Part shown: piece by piece, positions 7,382 through 15,210 of the stretch
Layout: the number at the start of each line of letters is the position of its first letter
Position numbering within the stretch: position 1 is the stretch's first letter
From: JAEUNJ01 sp052035955
GTDB lineage: Bacteria > Pseudomonadota > Gammaproteobacteria > Burkholderiales > Rhodocyclaceae
Assembly: GCA_052035955.1 (NCBI GenBank)
Contig: JBPOHD010000070.1
Location: 60,715 to 124,714, forward strand
Length of the DNA: 64,000 nt
Direction of reading: 5' to 3'
Position numbers and translations under genes: made by a program
The notes under the pieces: generated by a model
Told to the model about the DNA's origin: nothing
Seen by the model: only the letters and a program-made list of their open reading frames with translations
Database searches by the model: none

Positions 7382-8401
7382 TCAGGCCAGCCGCCGGATC
7401 GCCGCGATGCCTTCCCCGTAACCGGCAACGGCGCTCCCCAGGTGGTCCCGGGTCGGCGCCGGGCCGGCAGGCAGCAGGCGGGCGACGCGGGCCGAACGAC
7501 GGCCATCGGGAGCGGGCTGCCAGCGGCCGAGGAGTTCGCTCACGGCGTCCGCCGCGTTGCAGACCAGGAGCATGTCGCATCCCGCCGACCAGGCGGCCTC
7601 GGCGCGGGCGACGATGTCGCCGGCGACGCTGGCCCCTTCCATGGACAGATCGTCGCTGAACACGACGCCGTCGAATCCGAACTCGTCCCGCAGCCTGCCG
7701 ATCCAGGCCGGCGAGAAACCGGCCGGCAGCGGGTCGACCCGCGGGTAGATGACGTGGGCCGGCATCACCCCGTCCAGGGGCAGCCGCCGGTAGGGCTCCA
7801 TGTCCGCCTGCAGGGCTTCCAGGGGCCGCTCGTCCACCGGGATCGCGACGTGGGAATCGGCCTCGACCCAGCCGTGTCCGGGAAAATGCTTGCCGCAGCA
7901 GGCCATGCCGCCTTGCCTCAGGCCTTCGATCAGGGCGCCGGCCAGGGCCACCACGGCTTCCGGACGCGCATGGAAGGCACGGTCGCCTATCACCGCACTG
8001 CGCCCCCAGTCCAGGTCCAGGACCGGCGCGAAGGAAAGGTCGACGCCCCAGGCGCGCAGTTCGGCGGCCAGGACGGTGCCGACGCCGCGGGCGGCTGCGA
8101 CCGCGGCCCGCGGGTCCTCGTCCCACAAGCGCCCGAGTTGGCGCATGGGCGGCAGACGGGTGAAGCCCTCGCGGAAGCGCTGGACCCGGCCGCCCTCGTG
8201 ATCCACGGCGATGAGCAGCGGCGGGTTGCGCAGGGCGTGGATCTCGGCGCACAGGGCGGCAACCTGGGCCGGGGATTCGAAATTGCGGGAGAAGAGGATC
8301 ATGCCGCCGACCAGGGGATGGCTCAGGCGGCGCTTGTCCTCCTCGCTCAGGGCAGTGCCGGCCACGTCGATCATCAGCGGGCCGAGGGGCAGGATGTTCA
8401 T
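7382..8401 (-). CDS. nagZ: Beta-N-acetylhexosaminidase
   Basis: A 339-residue cytosolic glycoside hydrolase family 3 enzyme. It removes N-acetylglucosamine from anhydromuropeptides during peptidoglycan recycling. The signature 'KHFPGHG' is at 171-177, and the nucleophile loop 'FSDDLSMEGA' begins at 248 (Asp250 likely catalytic). 'VDHEGGRVQRF' is near 67-77. Length and start (ATG 8401) are normal. The ATG overlaps the acpS stop by one base (TGATG), so translation is probably coupled. It is the last gene of the block that begins at lepA. The convergent efp terminator lies 12 bases beyond its stop. Confidence 0.96.
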   Translation of the reverse strand: MNILPLGPLMIDVAGTALSEEDKRRLSHPLVGGMILFSRNFESPAQVAALCAEIHALRNPPLLIAVDHEGGRVQRFREGFTRLPPMRQLGRLWDEDPRAAVAAARGVGTVLAAELRAWGVDLSFAPVLDLDWGRSAVIGDRAFHARPEAVVALAGALIEGLRQGGMACCGKHFPGHGWVEADSHVAIPVDERPLEALQADMEPYRRLPLDGVMPAHVIYPRVDPLPAGFSPAWIGRLRDEFGFDGVVFSDDLSMEGASVAGDIVARAEAAWSAGCDMLLVCNAADAVSELLGRWQPAPDGRRSARVARLLPAGPAPTRDHLGSAVAGYGEGIAAIRRLA

Positions 8402-8778
8402 CAGGTGGACTCCACGACGACGAAGGCGACGGCGTAGTCGCGCTCGTCGCTGAGGGAAAGGTGGGCGACCAGGCGGCGCTCGGCCATCCAGGCGGCGAGG
8501 TCCGGCCCCAGGCGGAAGGCAGGCTTGCCGAGGGCATCGTGGACGACGGCGACTTCCGGCAGCAGCAGCGGCGCCCGGACGCCCGTGCCGACCGCCTTGC
8601 CGAGGGCTTCCTTGGCGGCGAAGCGCTTGGCCAGGAATCGGCCGGGATCGGCGCTGGCGCGGCAGTCGGCGCGCTCGCCGGGGGCCAGGATCTTCTCCAT
8701 CGCCCGTTCGCCATGCCGGACCAGGAGTTCCGCCGTCCGCGCCACGGCGACGATGTCGGTGCCGACGCCGTGGATCAC
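8401..8778 (-). CDS. acpS: Holo-[acyl-carrier-protein] synthase
   Basis: A 125-residue phosphopantetheinyl transferase. It moves 4'-phosphopantetheine from coenzyme A to the serine of ACP, whose gene (acpP) lies at 22.7-22.9 kb in this window. The Mg-binding motifs 'GTDIVAV' (6-12) and 'FAAKEALGKAVGTG' (about 53-66) are intact. The start is GTG 8778, overlapping the pdxJ stop as GTGA; the gene overlaps nagZ by one base at the other end. The pdxJ-acpS pairing is conserved with E. coli. Confidence 0.96.
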   Translation of the reverse strand: MIHGVGTDIVAVARTAELLVRHGERAMEKILAPGERADCRASADPGRFLAKRFAAKEALGKAVGTGVRAPLLLPEVAVVHDALGKPAFRLGPDLAAWMAERRLVAHLSLSDERDYAVAFVVVEST

Positions 8779-9518
8779 GCGGCCTCTCGCATCAGGCGCT
8801 TCATCTCCCGTACCGCCTCCTGCATGCCGACGAAGATGGCCCGGCTGACGATGGCGTGGCCGATGTGCAGTTCGCGCACGCCGGGCAGGCGCGCCACGGG
8901 CTGCACGTTGAAGTAGTTGAGGGCGTGGCCGGCATTGAAGCGCATGCCGAGCCCACGGATCGCCTGGCCGGCGAGGCGGATCTTTTCCAGTTCCGCCACC
9001 ACGGCGGGGCTCTCGGCGTCGCGCCCCTTGCCGTGGAAGGCGTGGGCATAGGGACCGGTATGGATCTCGCAGACGCGGGCGCCGATGCGGGCCGCCGCCT
9101 CGACTTGCGGCAGTTCGGCATCGATGAAGACGCTGGAGACGATGCCGGCATCGGCCAGGCGCGCCACCACGCCCTTCAGGCGGGCCTCCTGGCCGGCCAC
9201 ATCGAGCCCGCCCTCGGTGGTGATCTCGTGGCGGCCTTCGGGGACCAGCATGGCCATCTCGGGCTTCAGGGAGCAGGCGATGCCGACCATCTCCTCGGTG
9301 GCCGCCATCTCGAGGTTCAGCTTGATGTGGGTCAGGTCGCGCAACCGTCGGACGTCGTGGTCCTGGATGTGCCGACGGTCCTCGCGCAGGTGCACGGTGA
9401 TCCCGTCGGCGCCGCCCAGGTGCGCCTCGACGGCCGCCCAGACCGGGTCCGGTTCATAGGTGCGGCGGGCCTGCCGCACGGTGGCCACGTGGTCGATATT
9501 GACGCCCAGTTCGATCAT
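8775..9518 (-). CDS. pdxJ: Pyridoxine 5'-phosphate synthase
   Basis: A 247-residue TIM-barrel enzyme. It condenses 1-deoxyxylulose 5-phosphate with 3-amino-2-oxopropyl phosphate, the last ring-forming step of the DXP-dependent vitamin B6 pathway. Typical segments are 'LGVNIDHVATVRQARRT' at the N-terminus, 'TVHLREDRRHIQDHD' (41-55), 'TTEGGLDV', and 'GHALNYFNV' near the end. ATG 9518 is 13 bases after the recO stop. It overlaps acpS by four bases. Confidence 0.97.
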   Translation of the reverse strand: MIELGVNIDHVATVRQARRTYEPDPVWAAVEAHLGGADGITVHLREDRRHIQDHDVRRLRDLTHIKLNLEMAATEEMVGIACSLKPEMAMLVPEGRHEITTEGGLDVAGQEARLKGVVARLADAGIVSSVFIDAELPQVEAAARIGARVCEIHTGPYAHAFHGKGRDAESPAVVAELEKIRLAGQAIRGLGMRFNAGHALNYFNVQPVARLPGVRELHIGHAIVSRAIFVGMQEAVREMKRLMREAA

Positions 9519-9531
9519 TCGTCCGTTCCCT

Positions 9532-10266
9532 TCAAAAGTCCTGCAGTTCCATGAACACCCGGCGCGATTGCAGCGGCTGCCCGCCGAGGTAATGGGCGAG
9601 CAGCCGCCTCATCAGGGCACGGCTCTCGCCCAGGCTTCGGGGATCGTCCAGGACCCCGGATGCGAGATCGAGCAGGGTCTTTCCGAGGACGGCCTCGTCG
9701 TCCTCACCGCCCGCCCTGCCCTCGTCCGACACCTGCACGGGGCCCCGCTCGATGACATACCGGTAATGCCGGAGGGGATCGACGGGACGCCCGCTCCCGG
9801 CCTCGGTCTCGAGGGTCAGGCCATAGCCCAGTTCCTGCAGCAAGGCCTTCTCGAAACGCCTCAGGACGACCGCGTCGTTGGCCGGCCCCCCCAGGGCGCC
9901 TAGGGTCTCGCCGTAGGCGTGGAACACGCCCGGATGGGGATCCTCCCGTGGGAGCAGCTTGAGGAGAAGCTCGTTCAGATAATAGCCGACCAGAAGGCTG
10001 CGGCCGCGCAAGGTCCCCGGCACGCCCCGCCAATCGGCCTTGGCCAGGGTCTTGACCTCTCCGCCACCGAACCAGCCGATCTCGAGGGGCTGGAAGGCCA
10101 TCAGGCGGCCCCTGAGCGAGGACATCGGGCGCCGTGCGCCCTTGGCGACCAGGGCCAGGCGGCCGTGATCCCGGGTCAGGACCTCGACGACGAGACTGGA
10201 TTCGCTATAGGGATGGGTATGGAGGACATAGGCCCCTTGCCCATCGACGCGCTTGCGACCGCTCAC
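9532..10266 (-). CDS. recO: DNA repair protein RecO
   Basis: A 244-residue recombination mediator that, with RecR, loads RecA on SSB-coated single-stranded DNA. The N-terminal OB fold includes 'AYVLHTHPYSESSLVVEVLT', 'HGRLALVAKGARR' and 'LMAFQPLEIGWFG'. The all-helical C-terminal domain follows, without a complete zinc-cysteine set. GTG 10266 is the likely start, six bases behind the era stop. The order rnc-era-recO-pdxJ-acpS is the standard proteobacterial one. Confidence 0.93.
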   Translation of the reverse strand: MSGRKRVDGQGAYVLHTHPYSESSLVVEVLTRDHGRLALVAKGARRPMSSLRGRLMAFQPLEIGWFGGGEVKTLAKADWRGVPGTLRGRSLLVGYYLNELLLKLLPREDPHPGVFHAYGETLGALGGPANDAVVLRRFEKALLQELGYGLTLETEAGSGRPVDPLRHYRYVIERGPVQVSDEGRAGGEDDEAVLGKTLLDLASGVLDDPRSLGESRALMRRLLAHYLGGQPLQSRRVFMELQDF

Positions 10267-10272
10267 CGCCGA

Positions 10273-11166
10273 TCACTCGTAGCCCAGACTGCGCAGGGCG
10301 CGCTCGTCGTCGGCCCAGCCCGACTTCACCTTGACCCAGGTCTCCAGATAGACCCGGCCGCCGAACAAGGCCTCCATGTCCTTGCGGGCGTCCGTCGAAA
10401 TGCGCTTCAGCCGCTCGCCGGCCTTGCCGATCACCATCGCCTTGTGGGCTGCCTTGTCCACGACGACGGCGGCGAAAATGCGGCGCAAGGCTCCCTCCTG
10501 CTCGAACTTCTCGATCTCGACGGCAATCCCGTAGGGCAGTTCCTCGCCCAGATTGCGGAACAGCTTCTCGCGCAGGATCTCGGCGGCGAGAAAACGTTCG
10601 GACCGGTCGGTGATGTCGTCGGCCCCGAAGACCGGCGCGGCCTCCGGAAGCACCGCCGCGACCGCCGCCAGCAGGCGGTCGATGCCCTCGCCCCTCTCCG
10701 CGCTGATGGGCACCAGGGCGGCAAAGGGGTACTCCTTCGAGATGGCGTCGAGGAATGGCAGCAGGCGGGTCTTGTCCGGAAGCCGGTCTGTCTTGTTGAT
10801 GGCCAGGACGACCGGGCGATCCTTTGGCAGCAGCGCCAGCAATGCCCTGTCCTCGACCGTGAAGCGGGTGCCCTCGACCAGCCACAGGACGACATCCACA
10901 TCGCCCAGGGCCTGGGTCACGGAACGATTCATCAGTCGGTTCAGGGCATTGCGGTGCTTGGTCTGGAACCCCGGAGTGTCTACGAACACGAACTGGGCAT
11001 CATCCGTCGTCAGGATGCCATGAATGCGGTGGCGGGTCGTCTGCGCCTTTTTCGAGGTGATGGTTACCCGGGCACCGACGAGCCGGTTGGTCAGGGTCGA
11101 CTTGCCCACGTTGGGGCGCCCGACGACCGCCACGAACCCGGTGCGGAAAGATGGCGGCTCGCTCAT
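10273..11166 (-). CDS. era: GTPase Era
   Basis: A 297-residue essential GTPase that binds the 3' end of 16S rRNA and helps mature the 30S subunit at the inner membrane. The G domain has G1 'GRPNVGKST' (14-22), G3 'DTPGFQ' (about 60) and G4 'NKTD' (about 122). The C-terminal KH domain is marked by 'GIAVEIEKFEQEG' and 'VIGKAGERLKRISTDARKDM'. ATG 11166 overlaps the rnc stop as ATGA. Length is normal. Confidence 0.98.
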   Translation of the reverse strand: MSEPPSFRTGFVAVVGRPNVGKSTLTNRLVGARVTITSKKAQTTRHRIHGILTTDDAQFVFVDTPGFQTKHRNALNRLMNRSVTQALGDVDVVLWLVEGTRFTVEDRALLALLPKDRPVVLAINKTDRLPDKTRLLPFLDAISKEYPFAALVPISAERGEGIDRLLAAVAAVLPEAAPVFGADDITDRSERFLAAEILREKLFRNLGEELPYGIAVEIEKFEQEGALRRIFAAVVVDKAAHKAMVIGKAGERLKRISTDARKDMEALFGGRVYLETWVKVKSGWADDERALRSLGYE

Positions 11167-11828
11167 CCGATGCGCTCCAGCACCACACCGGCGGCGGCCT
11201 GTTCGGCGGCCCGGCGACTGTTTCCCCTACCCAACCCGGCCAATTGCAGCGACGGTACCAGGCACTCGATCTCGAATTCCTGGGCGTGGGCCTCCCCGTT
11301 CACCGATTTCAATACGTACTGGGGCAAAGGCAGCTTCCTTGCCTGCAGGACCTCCTGCAGCGCGGTTTTCGGATCCAGGCCGGCGGCCGGGTCGAGTTCG
11401 AGCAATATGGGCGCGTAGAGGTCCTGGAGGACCGTCTGGGCGACATCGAAACCGGCGTCGAGGTAGATCGCGCCGACGACAGCCTCGAATGCATCGGCGA
11501 GGATGGAGGGCCTGCCCGCGCCGCCGCTCTTCTGTTCCCCTTCGCCGAGGCGCAGATGGGAGCCGAGCGCGAGGCGCAGGGCAATCGCGTGCAGGGCGTC
11601 CTGCCGGACGATGTGGGCGCGAAGCCGGGACAGCTGACCTTCCTTGAGCTGGGGAAAGCGCTCGAAAAGCAGACCTGCGACAGTGAAATTAAGCAGGCTG
11701 TCGCCGAGAAACTCCAACCGTTCATTGTTGGGCGTACCGAAGCTGCGGTGGGTCAGGGCCTCCCGCAGCAGATCCCGCTGTCGGAATTCGTGGCCGAGGG
11801 CATCTTCCAGCCGCTCAGCCTTCATCAC
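11163..11828 (-). CDS. rnc: Ribonuclease III
   Basis: A 221-residue double-strand-specific endonuclease that processes rRNA precursors and other duplexes. The catalytic signature 'ERLEFLGDSLLNF' (36-48) and the second metal motif 'DAFEAVVGAIYLDAGF' (about 110-125) are complete. A C-terminal double-stranded RNA-binding domain covers about 150-221. The start is either GTG 11828 (overlapping DUF4845 as GTGA) or the next codon, ATG 11825. The gene overlaps era by four bases. Confidence 0.97.
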   Translation of the reverse strand: MMKAERLEDALGHEFRQRDLLREALTHRSFGTPNNERLEFLGDSLLNFTVAGLLFERFPQLKEGQLSRLRAHIVRQDALHAIALRLALGSHLRLGEGEQKSGGAGRPSILADAFEAVVGAIYLDAGFDVAQTVLQDLYAPILLELDPAAGLDPKTALQEVLQARKLPLPQYVLKSVNGEAHAQEFEIECLVPSLQLAGLGRGNSRRAAEQAAAGVVLERIG

Positions 11829-12193
11829 TTGCCGGCCGACCCCGAAGAACTGCCCTCGAAATCGAGCAGGAGGCTGACGGGTCCGTAGAGCGGCACCTTC
11901 TTGGAATAGGCGAACGAGATGACGATCTCGCTACCTTCCTTGCCGATGTCCAGGTCGTTCTCCGTGATGGCGCTGATGCCATCGATCTGGGCGCGGCGCT
12001 GAAACGCCTTTCGGATATCGGTGACCGTGGAGCCCCGGAGGGCGGGATCCTGGGCCGTCGCCTTCACATCCTTGACGATGGTGAAATACTCGATGACGTC
12101 GGGGGCGACCTTGATTCCGACCACCGCCACCAATGCGAGCAGGACCCCGACGACGACGAGGCTGATCAAGGTGAGTCCGCGTTGATGTTTCAT
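11825..12193 (-). CDS. DUF4845 membrane protein with pilin-like N-terminus
   Basis: A 122-residue protein of unknown function that sits between lepB and rnc in many betaproteobacteria. Residues 5-28 form one hydrophobic helix preceded by 'KHQRGLTLIS', which resembles a type IV prepilin N-terminus. Position 5 after the glycine is Ser rather than the conserved Glu, so processing by a prepilin peptidase is doubtful. The periplasmic part contains 'FQRRAQIDGISAI'. I took ATG 12193; a longer frame upstream overlaps lepB and has no homologous look. It lies 19 bases after lepB and overlaps rnc by four. Confidence 0.88.
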   Translation of the reverse strand: MKHQRGLTLISLVVVGVLLALVAVVGIKVAPDVIEYFTIVKDVKATAQDPALRGSTVTDIRKAFQRRAQIDGISAITENDLDIGKEGSEIVISFAYSKKVPLYGPVSLLLDFEGSSSGSAGK

Positions 12194-12212
12194 CCCCGTT
12201 CCCCGAATTCCG

Positions 12213-13025
12213 TTACTTGAAAGACCCGATCCGACCAAAATCGATCCCCTTGGGCGGTAGCAGCGATTCGGCATGCATCCAGACGAAATAGGCCTTGCCG
12301 ACGATGTTTTCCTCGGGGACGAATCCCCATACACGACTGTCCTGGGAATTGTCGCGGTTGTCACCCATCATGAAGAAATGTCCGGCCGGCACCCGGCAAA
12401 CGACGCCCTCGGTATTGTAGTTGCAATTTTCGCGCATTGGGAACGGCAGGGCCTGGGCCACGAACGGGGGAACGTCGGACTCGATCAGGGTCCGGTGTTC
12501 CTCCGCACCGAGTTTCTCCACGTATTGGGGACTGTAGACGAACCGCCCGGGATGCAGATAGTCGTCGGTCTTTCTGATCGGGACCGGCTGTCCATTGATG
12601 GTCAGGCGCTTGTTGAGGTAGGCGACCGTATCTCCGGGAACGCCTACGACCCTCTTGATGTAATCGAGGGAGGGGTCCACGGGATAGCGGAAGACCATGA
12701 CGTCGCCGCGCTGGGGCGAGTTCATTTCCACGATCTTCTTGTTGATCACGGGCAGGCGTATGCCATAGGTGAATTTGTTCACGAGGATGAAATCCCCGAC
12801 CAGCAAGGTCGGAATCATCGATCCCGAGGGAATCCGGAAGGGTTCGACGATGAATGAGCGCAGCAGGAACACGACGAGGATGACCGGGAAGAAGCTGGCG
12901 CCGTATTCGACCCACCAGGGATCCTTGCCGTCCTTGGCCCGCTTCTTCCGCGCCCAGAAATGGTCGATCAGCCAGAGGACGCCGGTGGCCAGCGTCAGCA
13001 GGAACAGGATCAGCGCAAAGTTCAT
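12213..13025 (-). CDS. lepB: Signal peptidase I
   Basis: A 270-residue inner-membrane serine protease that removes signal peptides from Sec and Tat substrates. Two N-terminal transmembrane segments lie at about 2-22 and 45-60. The catalytic serine is in 'PSGSMIPTLLVGD' (about 70) and the general-base lysine is in 'DYIKRVVGVPGD'. Box E 'MGDNRDNSQDSR' lies near 220. ATG 13025 is 37 bases after lepA, the usual partner. Confidence 0.97.
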   Translation of the reverse strand: MNFALILFLLTLATGVLWLIDHFWARKKRAKDGKDPWWVEYGASFFPVILVVFLLRSFIVEPFRIPSGSMIPTLLVGDFILVNKFTYGIRLPVINKKIVEMNSPQRGDVMVFRYPVDPSLDYIKRVVGVPGDTVAYLNKRLTINGQPVPIRKTDDYLHPGRFVYSPQYVEKLGAEEHRTLIESDVPPFVAQALPFPMRENCNYNTEGVVCRVPAGHFFMMGDNRDNSQDSRVWGFVPEENIVGKAYFVWMHAESLLPPKGIDFGRIGSFK

Positions 13026-13062
13026 CTCTTCTCCGCAACGGCCGCCGGCGGGCGCCGGCCGC

Positions 13063-14856
13063 TCACTTGTCGTCTACACGCAGGACGGCCAGGAACGCGT
13101 CCTGGGGAATCTCGACCCGGCCCACCTGCTTCATCCGCTTCTTGCCCGCCTTCTGCTTCTCGAGCAGCTTCTTCTTCCGCGTGATGTCGCCGCCATAGCA
13201 CTTGGCGAGCACGTCCTTGCGCATGGCCTTGACGTTCTCGCGGGCGATGATGGTGGAACCGATGGCGGCCTGGATCGCAACCTCGTACATCTGGCGGGGA
13301 ATCAGTTGCCGCATCTTGGCGGCCAGTTCACGGCCCCGGTAGGGGGCGTTGGCCCGATGGACGATCACCGACAGGGCATCCACGCGCTCGGCATTGATCA
13401 GGATGTCCAGCTTCACGACGTCGGCCGCCCGGTACTCCTTGAATTCATAGTCGAGGGAGGCGTAACCCCTGGACACGGACTTCAGCTTGTCGAAGAAATC
13501 GAACACCACTTCCGCCAGCGGCATTTCGTAGGTCAGGTGCACCTGCCGGCCGTGGTAGCGCATGTCGGCCTGGTTGCCCCGCTTGCCGTTGCAGAGGGTC
13601 ATCACGGCGCCCACGTAATCCTGCGGCACGAAGATCTCCGTGGTGATGATGGGCTCGCGGATTTCCTCGATCTTCTGGACCTCCGGCAGCTTCGACGGAT
13701 TCTCGACGAAGATCTCCTCGCCGCCGCGCAGCAGGACCTGATAGACGACCGTCGGCGCCGTCGTGATCAGGTCCTGATCGAATTCCCGCTCCAGGCGCTC
13801 CTGGACGATTTCCATGTGCAGGAGCCCGAGGAAGCCGCAACGGAAACCGAAGCCGAGGGCCTGGGACACCTCCGGTTCGTATTGCAGCGACGCGTCGTTG
13901 AGTTGGAGTTTCTCCAGGGACTCCCGGAGGGAATCGTATTGATTGGCCTCCACAGGGTAGAGACCCGCGAAGACCTGCGGCTTGATCTCCTTGAAACCCG
14001 GCAGCGCTTCCGACGCCGGCCGGTCGACAAGGGTCACCGTGTCGCCGACCTTGGCGGCCTTGAGTTCCTTGATGCCGGAAATGATGAAGCCCACCTCTCC
14101 GGCCGACAGTTCGTCCTTTTGCTGGGACTTCGGCGTAAAGACGCCGACCTGCTCGCAAAGATGGACCGCGCCCGTCGACATCAGGCGGATCTTGTCCTTC
14201 GCTCGCAAGGAGCCATCCACCACGCGGACGAGCATCACGACACCGACATAGTTGTCGAACCAGGAATCGATTATCAGGGCCTTGAGCGGTCCGCTCCGGT
14301 CTCCCCTGGGAGCGGGTATGCGGCTGATCACTGCCTCCAGGATGTCGTCGACGCCCATGCCGGTCTTGGCCGAACAGGGGATCGCGTCCGTGGCATCTAT
14401 TCCAATGACATCCTCGATCTCTTCCTTGGCGACATCGGGATTTGCCTGGGGCAGGTCCATCTTGTTGAGGACCGGCACCACGTCGACCCCCAATTCGATG
14501 GCCGTGTAACAGTTGGCGACCGTCTGCGCCTCGACGCCCTGCGACGCGTCCACCACGAGCAGCGCGCCTTCGCAGGCGGATAGGGACCGGGAAACCTCGT
14601 AGGAGAAGTCCACATGCCCCGGCGTATCGATCAGGTTGAGGTTGTAGCGACGGCCGTCGCGGGCCTGATACCAGAGGGCCGCGGTCTGGGCCTTGATGGT
14701 GATGCCCCTCTCCCGCTCCAGGTCCATGGAATCGAGGACCTGTTCCTCCATTTCCCGGTCGGAAAGGCCGCCGCAGCGCTGGATGATCCTGTCGGCCAGG
14801 GTGGATTTCCCGTGGTCGATATGGGCGATGATCGAAAAGTTGCGGATGTGGTCCAT
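13063..14856 (-). CDS. lepA: Elongation factor 4 (ribosome back-translocase)
   Basis: A 597-residue translational GTPase, about the same length as E. coli LepA. The G domain begins at once ('IIAHIDHGKSTLADR', 9-23), with 'DTPGHVDF' near 76 and 'NKMD' near 131. EF-G-like domains II, III and V follow. The LepA-specific C-terminus is rich in Lys ('RKKKLLEKQKAGKKR'). ATG 14856 has no recognisable Shine-Dalgarno. A terminator-like hairpin ends only seven bases before it, which may damp readthrough from the sigma-E operon or control translation. Confidence 0.97.
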   Translation of the reverse strand: MDHIRNFSIIAHIDHGKSTLADRIIQRCGGLSDREMEEQVLDSMDLERERGITIKAQTAALWYQARDGRRYNLNLIDTPGHVDFSYEVSRSLSACEGALLVVDASQGVEAQTVANCYTAIELGVDVVPVLNKMDLPQANPDVAKEEIEDVIGIDATDAIPCSAKTGMGVDDILEAVISRIPAPRGDRSGPLKALIIDSWFDNYVGVVMLVRVVDGSLRAKDKIRLMSTGAVHLCEQVGVFTPKSQQKDELSAGEVGFIISGIKELKAAKVGDTVTLVDRPASEALPGFKEIKPQVFAGLYPVEANQYDSLRESLEKLQLNDASLQYEPEVSQALGFGFRCGFLGLLHMEIVQERLEREFDQDLITTAPTVVYQVLLRGGEEIFVENPSKLPEVQKIEEIREPIITTEIFVPQDYVGAVMTLCNGKRGNQADMRYHGRQVHLTYEMPLAEVVFDFFDKLKSVSRGYASLDYEFKEYRAADVVKLDILINAERVDALSVIVHRANAPYRGRELAAKMRQLIPRQMYEVAIQAAIGSTIIARENVKAMRKDVLAKCYGGDITRKKKLLEKQKAGKKRMKQVGRVEIPQDAFLAVLRVDDK

Positions 14857-14863
14857 CGGAACA

Positions 14864-14891
14864 ACAAAAAAAGGTGCTTTTTCAGCACCTT
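14864..14891 (-). terminator. Terminator/attenuator hairpin between the sigma-E operon and lepA
   Basis: Read on the reverse strand, AAGGTGCT and AGCACCTT form an eight-pair stem closed by a GAAAA loop, followed by TTTTTGTTGTT. It lies 25 bases after the glutaredoxin stop and ends seven bases before the lepA start codon. It fits an intrinsic terminator of the rpoE-mucD-glutaredoxin transcript. Confidence 0.8.
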
Positions 14892-14916
14892 GGGGAGATG
14901 AGACAAGGCGAGGATT

Positions 14917-15210
14917 CTATCCCAATCCGTCCAGAACCTCACGCACTTTCTCGGGGTCGAGCCGATGGTGGCAGAGCTCGCGCCCCTTGAATTCCAGGAC
15001 GGGAACCCGCTCCCCATAACGCAAATCGAGCGCCTCGTCGGAATCCACGTCCACCACATCGACGGCAAAAACCGCCGGACGGGGCCAGGCGCTCAACACG
15101 GCTTCCAACTCGGCCAGCAGTTCGTCGCAGAGATGGCAATATGTCCGCGAATAGACGGTAAACAAGGCGGTTTCCGGAGCCACTCGATTCAGCCTACTTC
15201 TCCGCACCAC
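14917..15210 (-). CDS. Glutaredoxin-like protein (DUF836 family)
   Basis: A 97-residue thioredoxin-fold protein with the redox motif 'YSRTYCHLCDEL' (CxxC at about 25-28), a 'VDVDSDEAL' strand and the cis-proline segment 'RVPVLEF'. Members of this group are thiol oxidoreductases without an assigned substrate. GTG 15210 overlaps the mucD end by 17 bases; an internal GTG at codon 10 is an alternative start. Its place behind mucD suggests it belongs to the envelope-stress transcript, but it carries no signal peptide, so it should act in the cytosol. Confidence 0.88.
   Translation of the reverse strand: MVRRSRLNRVAPETALFTVYSRTYCHLCDELLAELEAVLSAWPRPAVFAVDVVDVDSDEALDLRYGERVPVLEFKGRELCHHRLDPEKVREVLDGLG

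Noticed and set aside
12769..14583. A 604-codon forward open frame opposite lepA
   Set aside because: It is antisense to a complete lepA and has repetitive His/Asp/Leu composition without any motif.
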